In this document: positions 25,512 through 32,998 of the stretch, one piece after another | Position numbering within the stretch: position 1 is the first letter of the stretch | Layout: each line of letters opens with the position of its first letter | Origin: Rhodobacter huangdaonensis | GTDB taxonomy: Bacteria > Pseudomonadota > Alphaproteobacteria > Rhodobacterales > Rhodobacteraceae | DNA: 64,000 nucleotides | Direction of reading: 5' to 3' | Assembly (NCBI RefSeq): GCF_004022465.1 | Contig: NZ_SAVA01000015.1 | Coordinates: forward strand, 1 to 64,000 | The notes under the pieces: generated by a model | What the model was told of the DNA's origin: nothing | The model's input: only the letters and a program-made list of their open reading frames with translations | The model's database searches: none | Position numbers and translations under genes: made by a program

Positions 25512-26372
25512 ATGCTGAATCTGACTGCACTGAACACCTTTCATCAGGTCGCCCGGAGCGGCGGCATCGCCGGGGCGGCCTCACACCTCAATGTCACCGA
25601 CGGCGCCATCCGCTACCAGATCAGACGGCTGGAGGAGGAACTTGGGGAGCGTCTCATCGTGCGCAGCAAACGCTCGCTCACCCTGACCTCGGCGGGGCTG
25701 TCCTTGTTCGAACGGCTGAACCACGCCTTTCAGGACATGGAGCGGGCCTGTCAGTCCCTGACATCCGCTTCAGGCCTGGACGGCGAGCTGAACATCGCCT
25801 GCGCCCCGGCCTTCGCCGGCTCGCGACTGCCCTCGGTGATCAAGGCCTATTGCCAGCAGTATCCGTTGATGACCGTGCGGGTCTTCCCGATCGGCATGGC
25901 CGACGACAGCATGGATGTGGTCATTTCCTACGGCGAACGCCCGATGCCCGGGATGCGCGAGGCGATCTTGCGCGACGAGATGTATTTCCCGGTGTGCCGG
26001 CCCGAGCTGAAATACGAGTGGAACATCAACGACCCCGCCGATCTGGTGCATTGCATCGCCCTGCATGCCGATCAGGGGGCGGACTGGATGCGGCTTGTCA
26101 GCGCCGCGTCGCCCAAGGCGCTGCAGTTCGCACAGCAGATCTATTTCCCCAACGCCGCGGTCTCGTTGCAGGCGGCAAGGCGGGGCTGCGGCATTGCGGT
26201 CGGTACGTCGATCCTCTGTGCCGACGATCTGCGCAGCGGGACGCTGGTGAGGCTGCTGAATATCGAGGTCCCCGCCCCCAATCCCTATTTCATCATCCAG
26301 CCGGGACAGACCCAAAAGGACAGCGCCGAGCGGTTTGTCGAAACACTGATGGCGGAGCTGGAAAACGGGTGA
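25512..26372 (+). CDS. LysR-family transcriptional regulator (GcvA-like)
   Basis: A 286-residue regulator. The winged helix-turn-helix lies in residues 1-60 (LNTFHQVARSGGIAGAASHL, NVTDGAIRYQIRRLEEELGE, then LTLTSAGLSLFERL), followed by a periplasmic-binding-like effector domain from about residue 90. The GcvA-type beginning (LTALNTFHQVA) is shared with regulators of amino-acid and organic-acid catabolism. It is divergent from dctPQM, its likely target. Confidence 0.9.
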   Translation: MLNLTALNTFHQVARSGGIAGAASHLNVTDGAIRYQIRRLEEELGERLIVRSKRSLTLTSAGLSLFERLNHAFQDMERACQSLTSASGLDGELNIACAPAFAGSRLPSVIKAYCQQYPLMTVRVFPIGMADDSMDVVISYGERPMPGMREAILRDEMYFPVCRPELKYEWNINDPADLVHCIALHADQGADWMRLVSAASPKALQFAQQIYFPNAAVSLQAARRGCGIAVGTSILCADDLRSGTLVRLLNIEVPAPNPYFIIQPGQTQKDSAERFVETLMAELENG

Positions 26373-26458
26373 GTGCACAGCTCTTCGCCTGCCGGAAGGT
26401 GAACCGATGGGCTGCAGCAAAGTTGGAAGCAGGTTGAGGGGGACTGGGCAGCGGGCAC

Positions 26459-26649
26459 TGAGGTGCCCCTAGATTTGTAGACGCCTTGCCCCGTCACTAT
26501 GAGGCAAGGAGGCCGACATGGGGACAAGCAATTACAGCGACGAGTTCAAGCGCGACGCGGTGCATCAGATCACGGTGCGTGGGTATCCGGTTCGGGAGGT
26601 TTCCCGGCGACTGGGCGACAATGTAATGACCCAGCGGAATCTGCTCAGT
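26459..26649 (+). mobile_element. IS3-family element, left-end fragment with start of orfA
   Basis: The fragment starts with an end-like TGAGGTGCCCCTAGA at 26459 and carries an ATG at 26518 (AAGGAGG upstream) encoding YSDEFKRDAVHQITVRGYP and VREVSRRLG, the N-terminus of an IS3-family OrfA helix-turn-helix protein. It stops where the second IS3-type element begins at 26650, and its remainder is not found beyond 27822. It is an older element cut by a younger one. Confidence 0.75.
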
Positions 26650-26711
26650 GCTGTGACCCCCGATAACTCGTCCATCGGATGCTAGAGTCCGTCCCAATGA
26701 GAGGACCGGAC

Positions 26712-26897
26712 ATGAAGAGATCGAAGTTCACCGAGGAACAGATCATTGCGCTCCTGCGCGAGCAGGAGGCTGGGGCAACGACGGCAGAGGCCTGCCGCAG
26801 GCACGGGATCAGTAGCGCCACGTTCTATGCCTGGAAGGCGAAGTTCGGTGGCATGGAGCCGTCGGAGGCAAAGCGTCTGAAGGCCCTCGAAGAGTGA
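26712..26897 (+). pseudogene. IS3-family transposase OrfA, truncated
   Basis: Encodes MKRSKFTEEQIIALLREQEA then TAEACRRHGISSATFYAWKA KFGGM, a helix-turn-helix OrfA. It ends at residue 61 with ALEE-stop; the usual continuation (KLKRLLAEAMLDNTALKDLL) reappears 36 bp later in another frame after the inserted segment. The OrfA is therefore about 30 residues short. Confidence 0.82.
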
Positions 26898-27059
26898 GCC
26901 CGTGAACGCCACTGGTCCGAGAGAGCGGGCGAACAACGGCAAGCTGAAGCGGCTGCTTGCCGAAGCGATGCTCGACAACACCGCGCTGAAGGATCTGCTC
27001 TCAAAAAAATGGTAACGCCCGCCGCCAGGCGCGAGGCCGTCGCCCATCTCAAAAAGGGC

Positions 27060-27805
27060 TAAGAGATGAGCGAGCGGCGGGCGTGTTCCGTGATCGGGGC
27101 CGATCGGTCGTCGGTGCGGTATCGGCACCGGCGCCCCGATGATGCTGCGCTGCGCGATGTGTTGCGCGCCGCAGCCGCAAACGCGCCATCGGCACACGGG
27201 CACCGCTGGTGACCGAGGCTGTGGCGAATGCTCGCTGGTCGGTCGATTTCGTCCAGGATCAGTTCGCCGACGGGCGGCGTTTTCGCATTCTGAACGTGAT
27301 CGACGATGTCACCAAGGAGAGCTTGGCCGCTGTCGTCGACACCTCGATTTCCGGCCGCCGCGTTGCCCGGGAACTGACGGCGCTGATCGCGCGGCGCGGA
27401 AGGCCCGGTGTGATCGTTTCGGACAATGGAACCGAGTTCACTTCGAACGCGATCCTCGAATGGGCCGAGAAGATGCAGGTGAAGTGGCACTACATCGCGC
27501 CTGGCAAGCCCATGCAAAACGGCAACTGCGAGGCGTTCAACGGCCGGATGCGCGACGAGCTGCTGAACGAGACCCTGTTCTTCGGCATCGACCATGCGCG
27601 CGCGGCTGTCGCCCGCTGGCCCCACATCTACAACACCGAGCGGCCGCATTCGGCCCTCGGTTATCAGGCCCCCGCGGTCTTCGCCGCCCAACTCATCGCA
27701 ATGGGCGATCAGCTTCGCGCAACGGAACTGCTGCGCAGATCGCCCATTGCTCCGTCGGCGCAACCGCGCCAAATTCAGCAAAGGACTCTGGTTTCAGCCG
27801 GATGA
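27060..27805 (+). pseudogene. IS3-family transposase OrfB (rve integrase core), internally deleted
   Basis: Pieces: EMSERRACSVIGADRSSVRY near 27063-27122, then a deletion, then from about 27178 RAIGTRAPLVTEAVANARWS, VDFVQDQFADGRRFRILNVI, DDVTKESLAAVVD, GVIVSDNGTEFTSNAI, WHYIAPGKPMQNGNCEAFNG and RMRDELLNETL to the stop at 27805. The three catalytic acidic residues (VDF, SDNGTEF, NCEAF) survive in the last frame, but roughly 70-80 residues between the two pieces are missing and there is a stop between them. Confidence 0.85.
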
Positions 27806-27973
27806 ACATCGGGGGTCACAGCAACGCCAGACTGGCCGGCTGCGCGCTCAATTCCTGCGCCACGGCTGGATAACTGCTCCTTGCCCAATCCCCCGGCGCG
27901 GCAAATGTCGCAACCGTCCCAAATGCCACAAACCGCGACACAAGAAACAGTCGAGTCAGAAGGCGAATCACAA

Positions 27974-28198
27974 TCACGAGGTTGTTTCGGTCGTGGAAAT
28001 TAGATACTGCGGCAATTTCTTGCTGGCTTGAAGAATTTCAATTCCGACAAGACGGCCTTCGCTATCAAAGTCCAAGTGAACTTGCCCTTCCACCTCCGCC
28101 GGATCGCAACAATATGTAAATCCAAATGAAGTGTGATCATCATCAGATTTTAGCTGAATGTATGCGGCGTCGACTGACGGATCGTATTTGATCTTCAT
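27974..28198 (-). CDS. DUF2283 family protein (possible antitoxin/immunity partner)
   Basis: A 74-residue protein with the DUF2283 pattern: MKIKYDPSVDAAYIQLK at the start, then VHLDFDSEGRLVGIEILQAS. DUF2283 proteins are small, of unknown activity, and often sit next to DUF4258-like toxin-type genes. Here it lies 23 bp downstream of a protein whose C-terminus has that look, on the same strand. AGGAAC lies before the ATG at 28198. Lower GC than the flanking operons points to horizontal origin. Confidence 0.85.
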   Translation of the reverse strand: MKIKYDPSVDAAYIQLKSDDDHTSFGFTYCCDPAEVEGQVHLDFDSEGRLVGIEILQASKKLPQYLISTTETTS

Positions 28199-28221
28199 TG
28201 CCTGTTCCTAAGATTGTTCAG

Positions 28222-28935
28222 CTAGTTCGTCGGATTTCTGGGCTGGACCACAGTGGTAATCCTATCTCCGACTCCGACGAAGGTATTGCTTGAAGCATCA
28301 TAGTAGCCTTGAAGAGCTTCCCCCTTTGGGACATAGCTAAACGGCTGCTGGTCCATCGCGTTTGCGATACTTTCATTGGAGATGCCACGCGTGGTCGCTT
28401 GCTGCGATGCATGAATGCTCATTTCTCTTCCCTGAATACTTACGACGGCCTTGCCAGCTGGGTTTATCCTTACGGTGATCCGCTCTTGTGTATTTGTGGC
28501 ACGAATTACCCTTGCCCCATCACCACTGACCTCGATAAACCGACTGCTGCCACGCAGGAGCAACCGCAGTCCACCGCCCGCGATTGGTATCATAGAGGCG
28601 ACAAGAGATACGCTGTCAACACCCGCGGCAACCCAATCCCCTGCCTGAACGTCATAATAGAGTTGATACCCGTCGATGGCAGTCCCCACGACAGGAACGA
28701 ACCCCAGGACAAGCAGCGTCGCGGAGAAAAATAGTTCAGGATCCGGCTGCAGCCCATTTTCCCTGGCAAATTGCATTGCAGCGTTGGTTGTCGCAACTCG
28801 AAAAGCCGCGGAATCCCCGTCCTTGCGATATTGATCGAGGGCCATGTTGAGAAGAGCTGTATCGAAACCATAGCTGATCCCTAGCAGGGCGCTGAAAAAC
28901 TCCGGCCTCGGCGCGGATCTTGGAACGTGATTCAC
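28222..28935 (-). CDS. Polymorphic-toxin-like protein, C-terminal fragment with DUF4258-like end
   Basis: A 237-residue open frame. The middle (about 70-125) is hydrophobic with VLGFVPVVGTAIDGYQLYYD and VASMIPIAGGGLRLLLR, a pretoxin-like segment seen in front of toxin modules. The C-terminus (about 175-235) contains IHASQQATTRGISNESIANA, then GYYDASSNTFVGVGDRITTV, resembling DUF4258-type domains. The first ~20 residues appear to be read from the end of the neighbouring IS (28873-28935), so the native N-terminus is probably lost. It may be a dead toxin tip, or translated weakly. Assignment is by pattern, not by profile search. Confidence 0.55.
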   Translation of the reverse strand: MNHVPRSAPRPEFFSALLGISYGFDTALLNMALDQYRKDGDSAAFRVATTNAAMQFARENGLQPDPELFFSATLLVLGFVPVVGTAIDGYQLYYDVQAGDWVAAGVDSVSLVASMIPIAGGGLRLLLRGSSRFIEVSGDGARVIRATNTQERITVRINPAGKAVVSIQGREMSIHASQQATTRGISNESIANAMDQQPFSYVPKGEALQGYYDASSNTFVGVGDRITTVVQPRNPTN

Positions 28936-29892
28936 CAGCCACCGCGGGTATGACGGAGGTCGCGATGCGTGGATCGGACAAGGTGACGGGATCGCTGTTC
29001 AGCTACATCGATCTTGAGGAGCGCATCCCGGCGCGGCACCCGTTGCGTAAGATCAGGGCGCTCGTCAACGATGCGATACGCGCCCTGGATGCCGGGTTCG
29101 ACCGGCTCTACGCCGGCGAGGGCCGTCCCCCGATCGCACCGGAGCGACTGATACGGGCCAGCCTCCTGCAAATCCTTTACCCGATCCGTTCCGAGCGGCA
29201 GCCCAGGGAGCAGATGGACGACAACCTGCTGTTCCGCGGGTTCGTGGGCCTCGGGATCGACGACGTCATCTGGGTCCCGACGGTCTTCACGAAGAACCGC
29301 GACCGGCTCCTGACCACGGACATGTCCCGTAAGATCATGGCTGCCATCCTGGCGCATCGCGAGGTGACACCGCTGCTGTCAGACGACCACTTCTCGGTCG
29401 ATGGCACATTGGTAAAGGCCTGGGCATCGATGAAGAGCTTCCAGCCGAAGGACAAGCCGTTGCCCGACCGGGACGGCGACCCGAGTGATCCGCCAGATAC
29501 CGTTGCCCATGCCGAACCTTCCGATCAGTCCACTCCCGAACCCGAACCTGCCCCGCCCCACATGCCGCCACCGCAACGCCGAAGTCGATTTCCGTGGCGA
29601 ACGGCGCTCCAACGCGATGCATGCCTCGACAACCGATCCCGATGCGCGGTTGTTCAAGAAGTCACCCGGCGCAGGTGCGATGCTGTGCTTCATGGGGCAT
29701 AGCTTGATGGAGAACCGCTCTGACATGATCGTGCCGGCCGACCTGCCGCAGGCGGATGGCCATGCCGAACGCCGTGCCGCCATCGACATGCTCCACCGCC
29801 ATTCACCGGGATCTGCACGGCGACTGACCCTGGCGGCAGACCGCGGCTACGACAGCGCCGACTTCGTCGCCGAGCTCCCCTGGCTCGATCGT
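28873..29892 (+). mobile_element. IS1182/IS5-like insertion sequence, 3'-truncated copy
   Basis: The left end appears to be near 28873 (CCTAGCAGGGCGCTGAAAAA, like ends of this IS group). The transposase gene begins at 28965 with MRGSDKVTGSLFSYIDLEER. Recognisable element sequence stops in the second half of the transposase around 29892, so the right end is missing. The left boundary is inferred from resemblance to known ends and is approximate. Confidence 0.65.
28965..29892 (+). pseudogene. DUF772-type DDE transposase, frameshifted and truncated
   Basis: The first frame shows MRGSDKVTGSLFSYIDLEER, IPARHPLRKIRALV, SIL-type RASLLQILYPIRSERQ, LLFRGFVGLGIDDVIWVPTV, FTKNRDRLLTTDMSRKIMAA and DDHFSVDGTLVKAWASMKSF. 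After a shift in the proline-rich linker (about 29540-29575) it continues in another frame with NAEVDFRGERRSNAMHASTT, DPDARLFKKSPG, AMLCFMGHSLMENR and RRLTLAADRGYDSADFVAEL. The C-terminal third is absent here. A C-terminal fragment of a related transposase is found at 46.2-46.5 kb. Confidence 0.85.
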
Positions 29893-30215
29893 GGCGCTGC
29901 CGTGACGAGCTTGTCCCATAGGGCTTCCGTCCATTCCGACGAGTGGATCGCACCATCAAACCGTGGGCTCAAACACCTATCTGTCAGGCCATGACGGGTG
30001 CATTCGCTCTCGGCCAATTACCCGCAGGCCGACGGGCGTTTCTGGATGGGGTTCGGCGATCACGACATCAACGTCTTCACCGTGTTGAAGAACCCGTGGC
30101 CTGCTCTCGGAGCAGCCGGTGAAGACCGCCGGGAGGCCTGAGGTCGTGCCGCTGAAACTGGTGAAGGTGCGCGTGATCGGCCCCGATGGCATCGACCGCG
30201 CGATCTGATCGCGAG
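29893..30215. other. Unassigned stretch with the end of a lost gene
   Basis: About 320 bp between the truncated IS and a forward terminator. The last 20 or so codons before the terminator read VVPLKLVKVRVIGPDGIDRA I-stop (stop at 30206-30208) on the plus strand, which looks like a genuine gene 3' end directly followed by its terminator, but upstream the frame breaks. I do not recognise the protein. Confidence 0.4.
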
Positions 30216-30248
30216 AGCCCCGAGGGCCCCGTTTCGGCGGGGCTTTTC
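30216..30248 (+). terminator. Rho-independent terminator, plus strand
   Basis: Stem AGCCCCG (30216-30222) with CGGGGCT (30238-30244) followed by a T-run. The intervening bases can also pair partly. It follows the gene 3' end at 30208 and faces the lpd gene of the large minus-strand operon. Confidence 0.7.
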
Positions 30249-30342
30249 CCTGCGCGACAGGCCTGTCAACGGTGGGTCATGGCCCCGGAGTCGAGGGCCA
30301 TTCGGATCGGTGCAGGCGGCATGACCATGCCCCACGCCGCGC

Positions 30343-31740
30343 TCACATGTGGATCGCGCGCCCGTAAGCGTCGAGCACGGCTTCATGCATCATCTCGCTC
30401 AGCGTCGGATGCGGGAAGACGGTCTCGATCAGGTCCTCCTCGGTGGTCTCGAGCGCGCGGCCGATGACATAGCCCTGGATCAGCTCGGTCACCTCGGCGC
30501 CAACCATATGCGCGCCCAGAAGCTCGCCGGTCTTCGCGTCGAAGACCGTCTTCACCAGCCCCTCGGGCTCGCCAAGCGCAATCGCCTTGCCGTTGCCGAC
30601 GAAGGGGAAGCGGCCGACCCTGATCTCATAGCCCGCGGCCTTCGCCTTCTCCTCGGTCAGACCGACCGAGGCGACCTGCGGGTGGCAATAGGTGCAGCCG
30701 GCGATCGCGCCGGGCTTGACCGGATGGGCGTGCAGGCCGGCGATCAGCTCGGCAACCATCACCCCCTCGTGGCTGGCCTTGTGCGCAAGCCACGGTGCCC
30801 CGGCGATGTCGCCGATCGCATAAAGCCCCGGCACCCCGGTGCGGCAGAATTCATCGACGACGACATGGCTGCGGTCGATCTTCACGCCAAGCGCCTCGAG
30901 CCCGAGGTTCTCGACATTGCCGACGATGCCCACAGCCGAGATCACCGTGTCGAATTCAGCCGTGGTGGTGCCCTTGGCATCCTCGAGATGCGCGGTCACG
31001 CCGACGCCCGGCTTGCGCTCGAGCGTCTTCACCGTGGTCTTCTCGAGGATCTTCATCCCCTGTTTCACGAAGGTCTTCTTGGCGAAAGCCGAGATCTCGG
31101 CATCCTCGACCGGCAGCACCCGGTCCATCACCTCGACGACCGTGGTCTCGGCGCCGAGCGTGTTGAAGAAGCTTGCAAATTCGATGCCGATCGCGCCCGA
31201 GCCGATGACGAGGAGCTTCTTCGGCATCCGTTTGGGCATCAGCGCGTGCTTGTAGGACCAGACGAGATCGCCATCCGCCTCGAGCCCGGGCAGGCTGCGG
31301 GCGCGCGCGCCGGTGGCGAGGATGATGGCCTTCGCCGTCAGCTCTTCCACGCCCTTCTCGGTCTTCACCGAGACCAGGCCGGGCCTGGGCAGGCTCGCCT
31401 CGCCCATCACCACGGTGACCTTGTTCTTCTTCAGCAGATGCGCGACGCCGCCCGAGAGCTGCTTTGCGACCCCGCGCGAGCGCGCGACGACCGCGTCGAG
31501 ATCATAGCCGATCCCCTCGGCCTTCAGGCCGAATTCCTTGGCGCGGTGCATCAGGTGGAAGACCTCGGCCGAGCGCAAGAGCGCCTTGGTCGGGATGCAG
31601 CCCCAGTTCAGACAGATGCCGCCCAGATGCTCGCGCTCGACCACGGCGACGTTCAGCCCCAGCTGTGCGCCGCGGATCGCAGCGACATAGCCGCCGGGCC
31701 CCGCACCGATCACGATCATGTCGAAGCTCTTCGCCACCAT
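30343..31740 (-). CDS. lpdA: Dihydrolipoyl dehydrogenase (E3 of 2-oxoacid dehydrogenase complex)
   Basis: A 465-residue flavoprotein that reoxidises dihydrolipoyl groups with NAD. FAD motif DMIVIGAGPGGYVAAI; redox disulfide Cys43/Cys48 in GGICLNWGCIPTK; NAD-binding KLLVIGSGAIGIEFASFF; FAD site GLYAIGDIAGAPWLAHKA; and the C-terminal His-Glu pair in FPHPTLSEMMHEA. The ATG at 31740 has AAGGAGG just upstream. It is the last gene of the ten-gene operon, 11 bp after the E2 gene, so this copy is dedicated to the catabolic complex. Confidence 0.95.
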   Translation of the reverse strand: MVAKSFDMIVIGAGPGGYVAAIRGAQLGLNVAVVEREHLGGICLNWGCIPTKALLRSAEVFHLMHRAKEFGLKAEGIGYDLDAVVARSRGVAKQLSGGVAHLLKKNKVTVVMGEASLPRPGLVSVKTEKGVEELTAKAIILATGARARSLPGLEADGDLVWSYKHALMPKRMPKKLLVIGSGAIGIEFASFFNTLGAETTVVEVMDRVLPVEDAEISAFAKKTFVKQGMKILEKTTVKTLERKPGVGVTAHLEDAKGTTTAEFDTVISAVGIVGNVENLGLEALGVKIDRSHVVVDEFCRTGVPGLYAIGDIAGAPWLAHKASHEGVMVAELIAGLHAHPVKPGAIAGCTYCHPQVASVGLTEEKAKAAGYEIRVGRFPFVGNGKAIALGEPEGLVKTVFDAKTGELLGAHMVGAEVTELIQGYVIGRALETTEEDLIETVFPHPTLSEMMHEAVLDAYGRAIHM

Positions 31741-31751
31741 CCCAGCCCTCC

Positions 31752-32972
31752 TTAAAGCAGCAGGCCGAGCGGCCGCTCGATCCCTGCCTTGATCGCGGCG
31801 AGCAGCTCTGCGCCGAGCGCGCCGTCGACCGAGCGGTGATCGACCGAAAGGGTGAGGCTCATCACCTCGGCCAGCACGATCTGCTCGCCCCGCCCGACCG
31901 GGCGGCGCTCCGCCGCGCCGACGGCGAGGATGCAGCTTTGCGGCGGGTTGATGATCGCGCAGAAGCTCTTCACCCCATACATGCCGAGATTGGAGACCGA
32001 GAAGCCGCCGCCCTGATACTCCTCGGGTTTCAGCCGCCCGGCCCGGGCGCGGGCCGCGAGTGCGCGCATCCCCTCCGACAGCGTGCCGAGGCTCATCCGG
32101 TCGGCCCCGCGCAGGATCGGCGTCATCAGCCCGCCTTCGGTCGCGACCGCAACCGAAATGTCGACGTCGCGCAGCTGCAAAATCTCCTCGCCGTTCCAGA
32201 TCACATTCGCCGCAGGCACCGCGCGCAGCGCCAGCGCGGCGGCCTTGACGATCAGATCGTTGACCGAGATCCGCGCGGAGGCCGCGCGCCCCTCGTTGAG
32301 CTGCGCGCGCAGCGCCAGCAGCGCATCGATCTCGCAATCAGCCGAAAGGTAGAAATGCGGGATCCGCTGTTTCGCCTCGACGAGGCGGCGCGCGATGGTG
32401 CGGCGCATGGTCGAGACCGGCATCACCTCATGCGCGCCGATCCCGGCGGGACTGTCCTGCCCGCTCGCCGGGGCGACGGGCGCCGGCCCCACCGCGGGGG
32501 AGGCGGCGAGAAGCCGCTCGACGTCGATCTTCACGATGCGCCCCTTCGGGCCGCTGCCATGCGTCCCGGCAAGGTTCAGCCCCGCCTGTGCCGCCATCCG
32601 CCGCGCAAGCGGCGAGGCCGGGTGACGCCGCTCGCCCGGGCGGTCCGCCGCCGCGGAGGCCCCCGGGGCGGGCGCCGGCGCCCGGTCGGTCGACGCCGCA
32701 GGTGCGGGCGGGGCGGCCTCGGGCAGCGCCTCGCCCTCGGCCAGGAGCAGCGCCAGAACCGCCCCCACATCGGCGCGCTGGCCCGCTGTGACGTTCAGCC
32801 GCCCGACGATGCCTGCCTCCGCGGCCTCGAGCTCCATCGTCGCCTTGTCGGTCTCGACCTCGGCCAGCACCTGCCCCGGGGCCACCTGGTCCCCCGGTTG
32901 CACCAGCCATTTCGCGATCACCGCGTCTTCCATCCCCGCCGAGAGCGAGGGCAGCACAATCTCGGTCGTCAT
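31752..32972 (-). CDS. Dihydrolipoamide acyltransferase (E2 of 2-oxoacid dehydrogenase complex)
   Basis: A 406-residue E2: one lipoyl domain at residues 1-80 (lipoylated Lys43 in EVETDKATMELEA), an Ala/Pro linker (about 92-115), a peripheral subunit-binding domain (ASPLARRMAAQAGLNLAGTH, about 118-152) and a catalytic acyltransferase domain ending with SVDHRSVDGALGAEL (His379, Asp383). It transfers the acyl group from lipoate to CoA. Position between fused E1 and E3 completes the complex. The ATG at 32972 with GGGGAGA upstream is chosen over an upstream start. Confidence 0.94.
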   Translation of the reverse strand: MTTEIVLPSLSAGMEDAVIAKWLVQPGDQVAPGQVLAEVETDKATMELEAAEAGIVGRLNVTAGQRADVGAVLALLLAEGEALPEAAPPAPAASTDRAPAPAPGASAAADRPGERRHPASPLARRMAAQAGLNLAGTHGSGPKGRIVKIDVERLLAASPAVGPAPVAPASGQDSPAGIGAHEVMPVSTMRRTIARRLVEAKQRIPHFYLSADCEIDALLALRAQLNEGRAASARISVNDLIVKAAALALRAVPAANVIWNGEEILQLRDVDISVAVATEGGLMTPILRGADRMSLGTLSEGMRALAARARAGRLKPEEYQGGGFSVSNLGMYGVKSFCAIINPPQSCILAVGAAERRPVGRGEQIVLAEVMSLTLSVDHRSVDGALGAELLAAIKAGIERPLGLLL

Positions 32973-32998
32973 TCTCTGTCTCCCCGGTTCACCGCGCG

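Larger units (their letters stand above)
26650..27822 (+). mobile_element. IS3-family (IS407-like group) insertion sequence, degenerate copy A
   Basis: Bounded by a perfect 15-bp inverted repeat, GCTGTGACCCCCGAT at 26650-26664 and its complement at 27808-27822. It contains orfA (26712) and remnants of orfB. At 1173 bp it is short by roughly 200 bp, because the orfB N-terminal half is deleted near 27175. A 36-bp insertion at 26895-26930 follows the orfA stop; the related copy at 46.5 kb carries a matching insertion. Not transposition-competent on its own. Confidence 0.88.

Noticed and set aside
28309..28734. 141-codon plus-strand frame inside the toxin-like region
   Set aside because: It overlaps the minus-strand frame that carries recognisable pretoxin and DUF4258-like patterns; it has no motif of its own.
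30343..32337. 664-codon version of the dihydrolipoyl dehydrogenase gene
   Set aside because: The extension overlaps the E2 gene in another frame. The ATG at 31740 has an ideal AAGGAGG site and gives the standard length.
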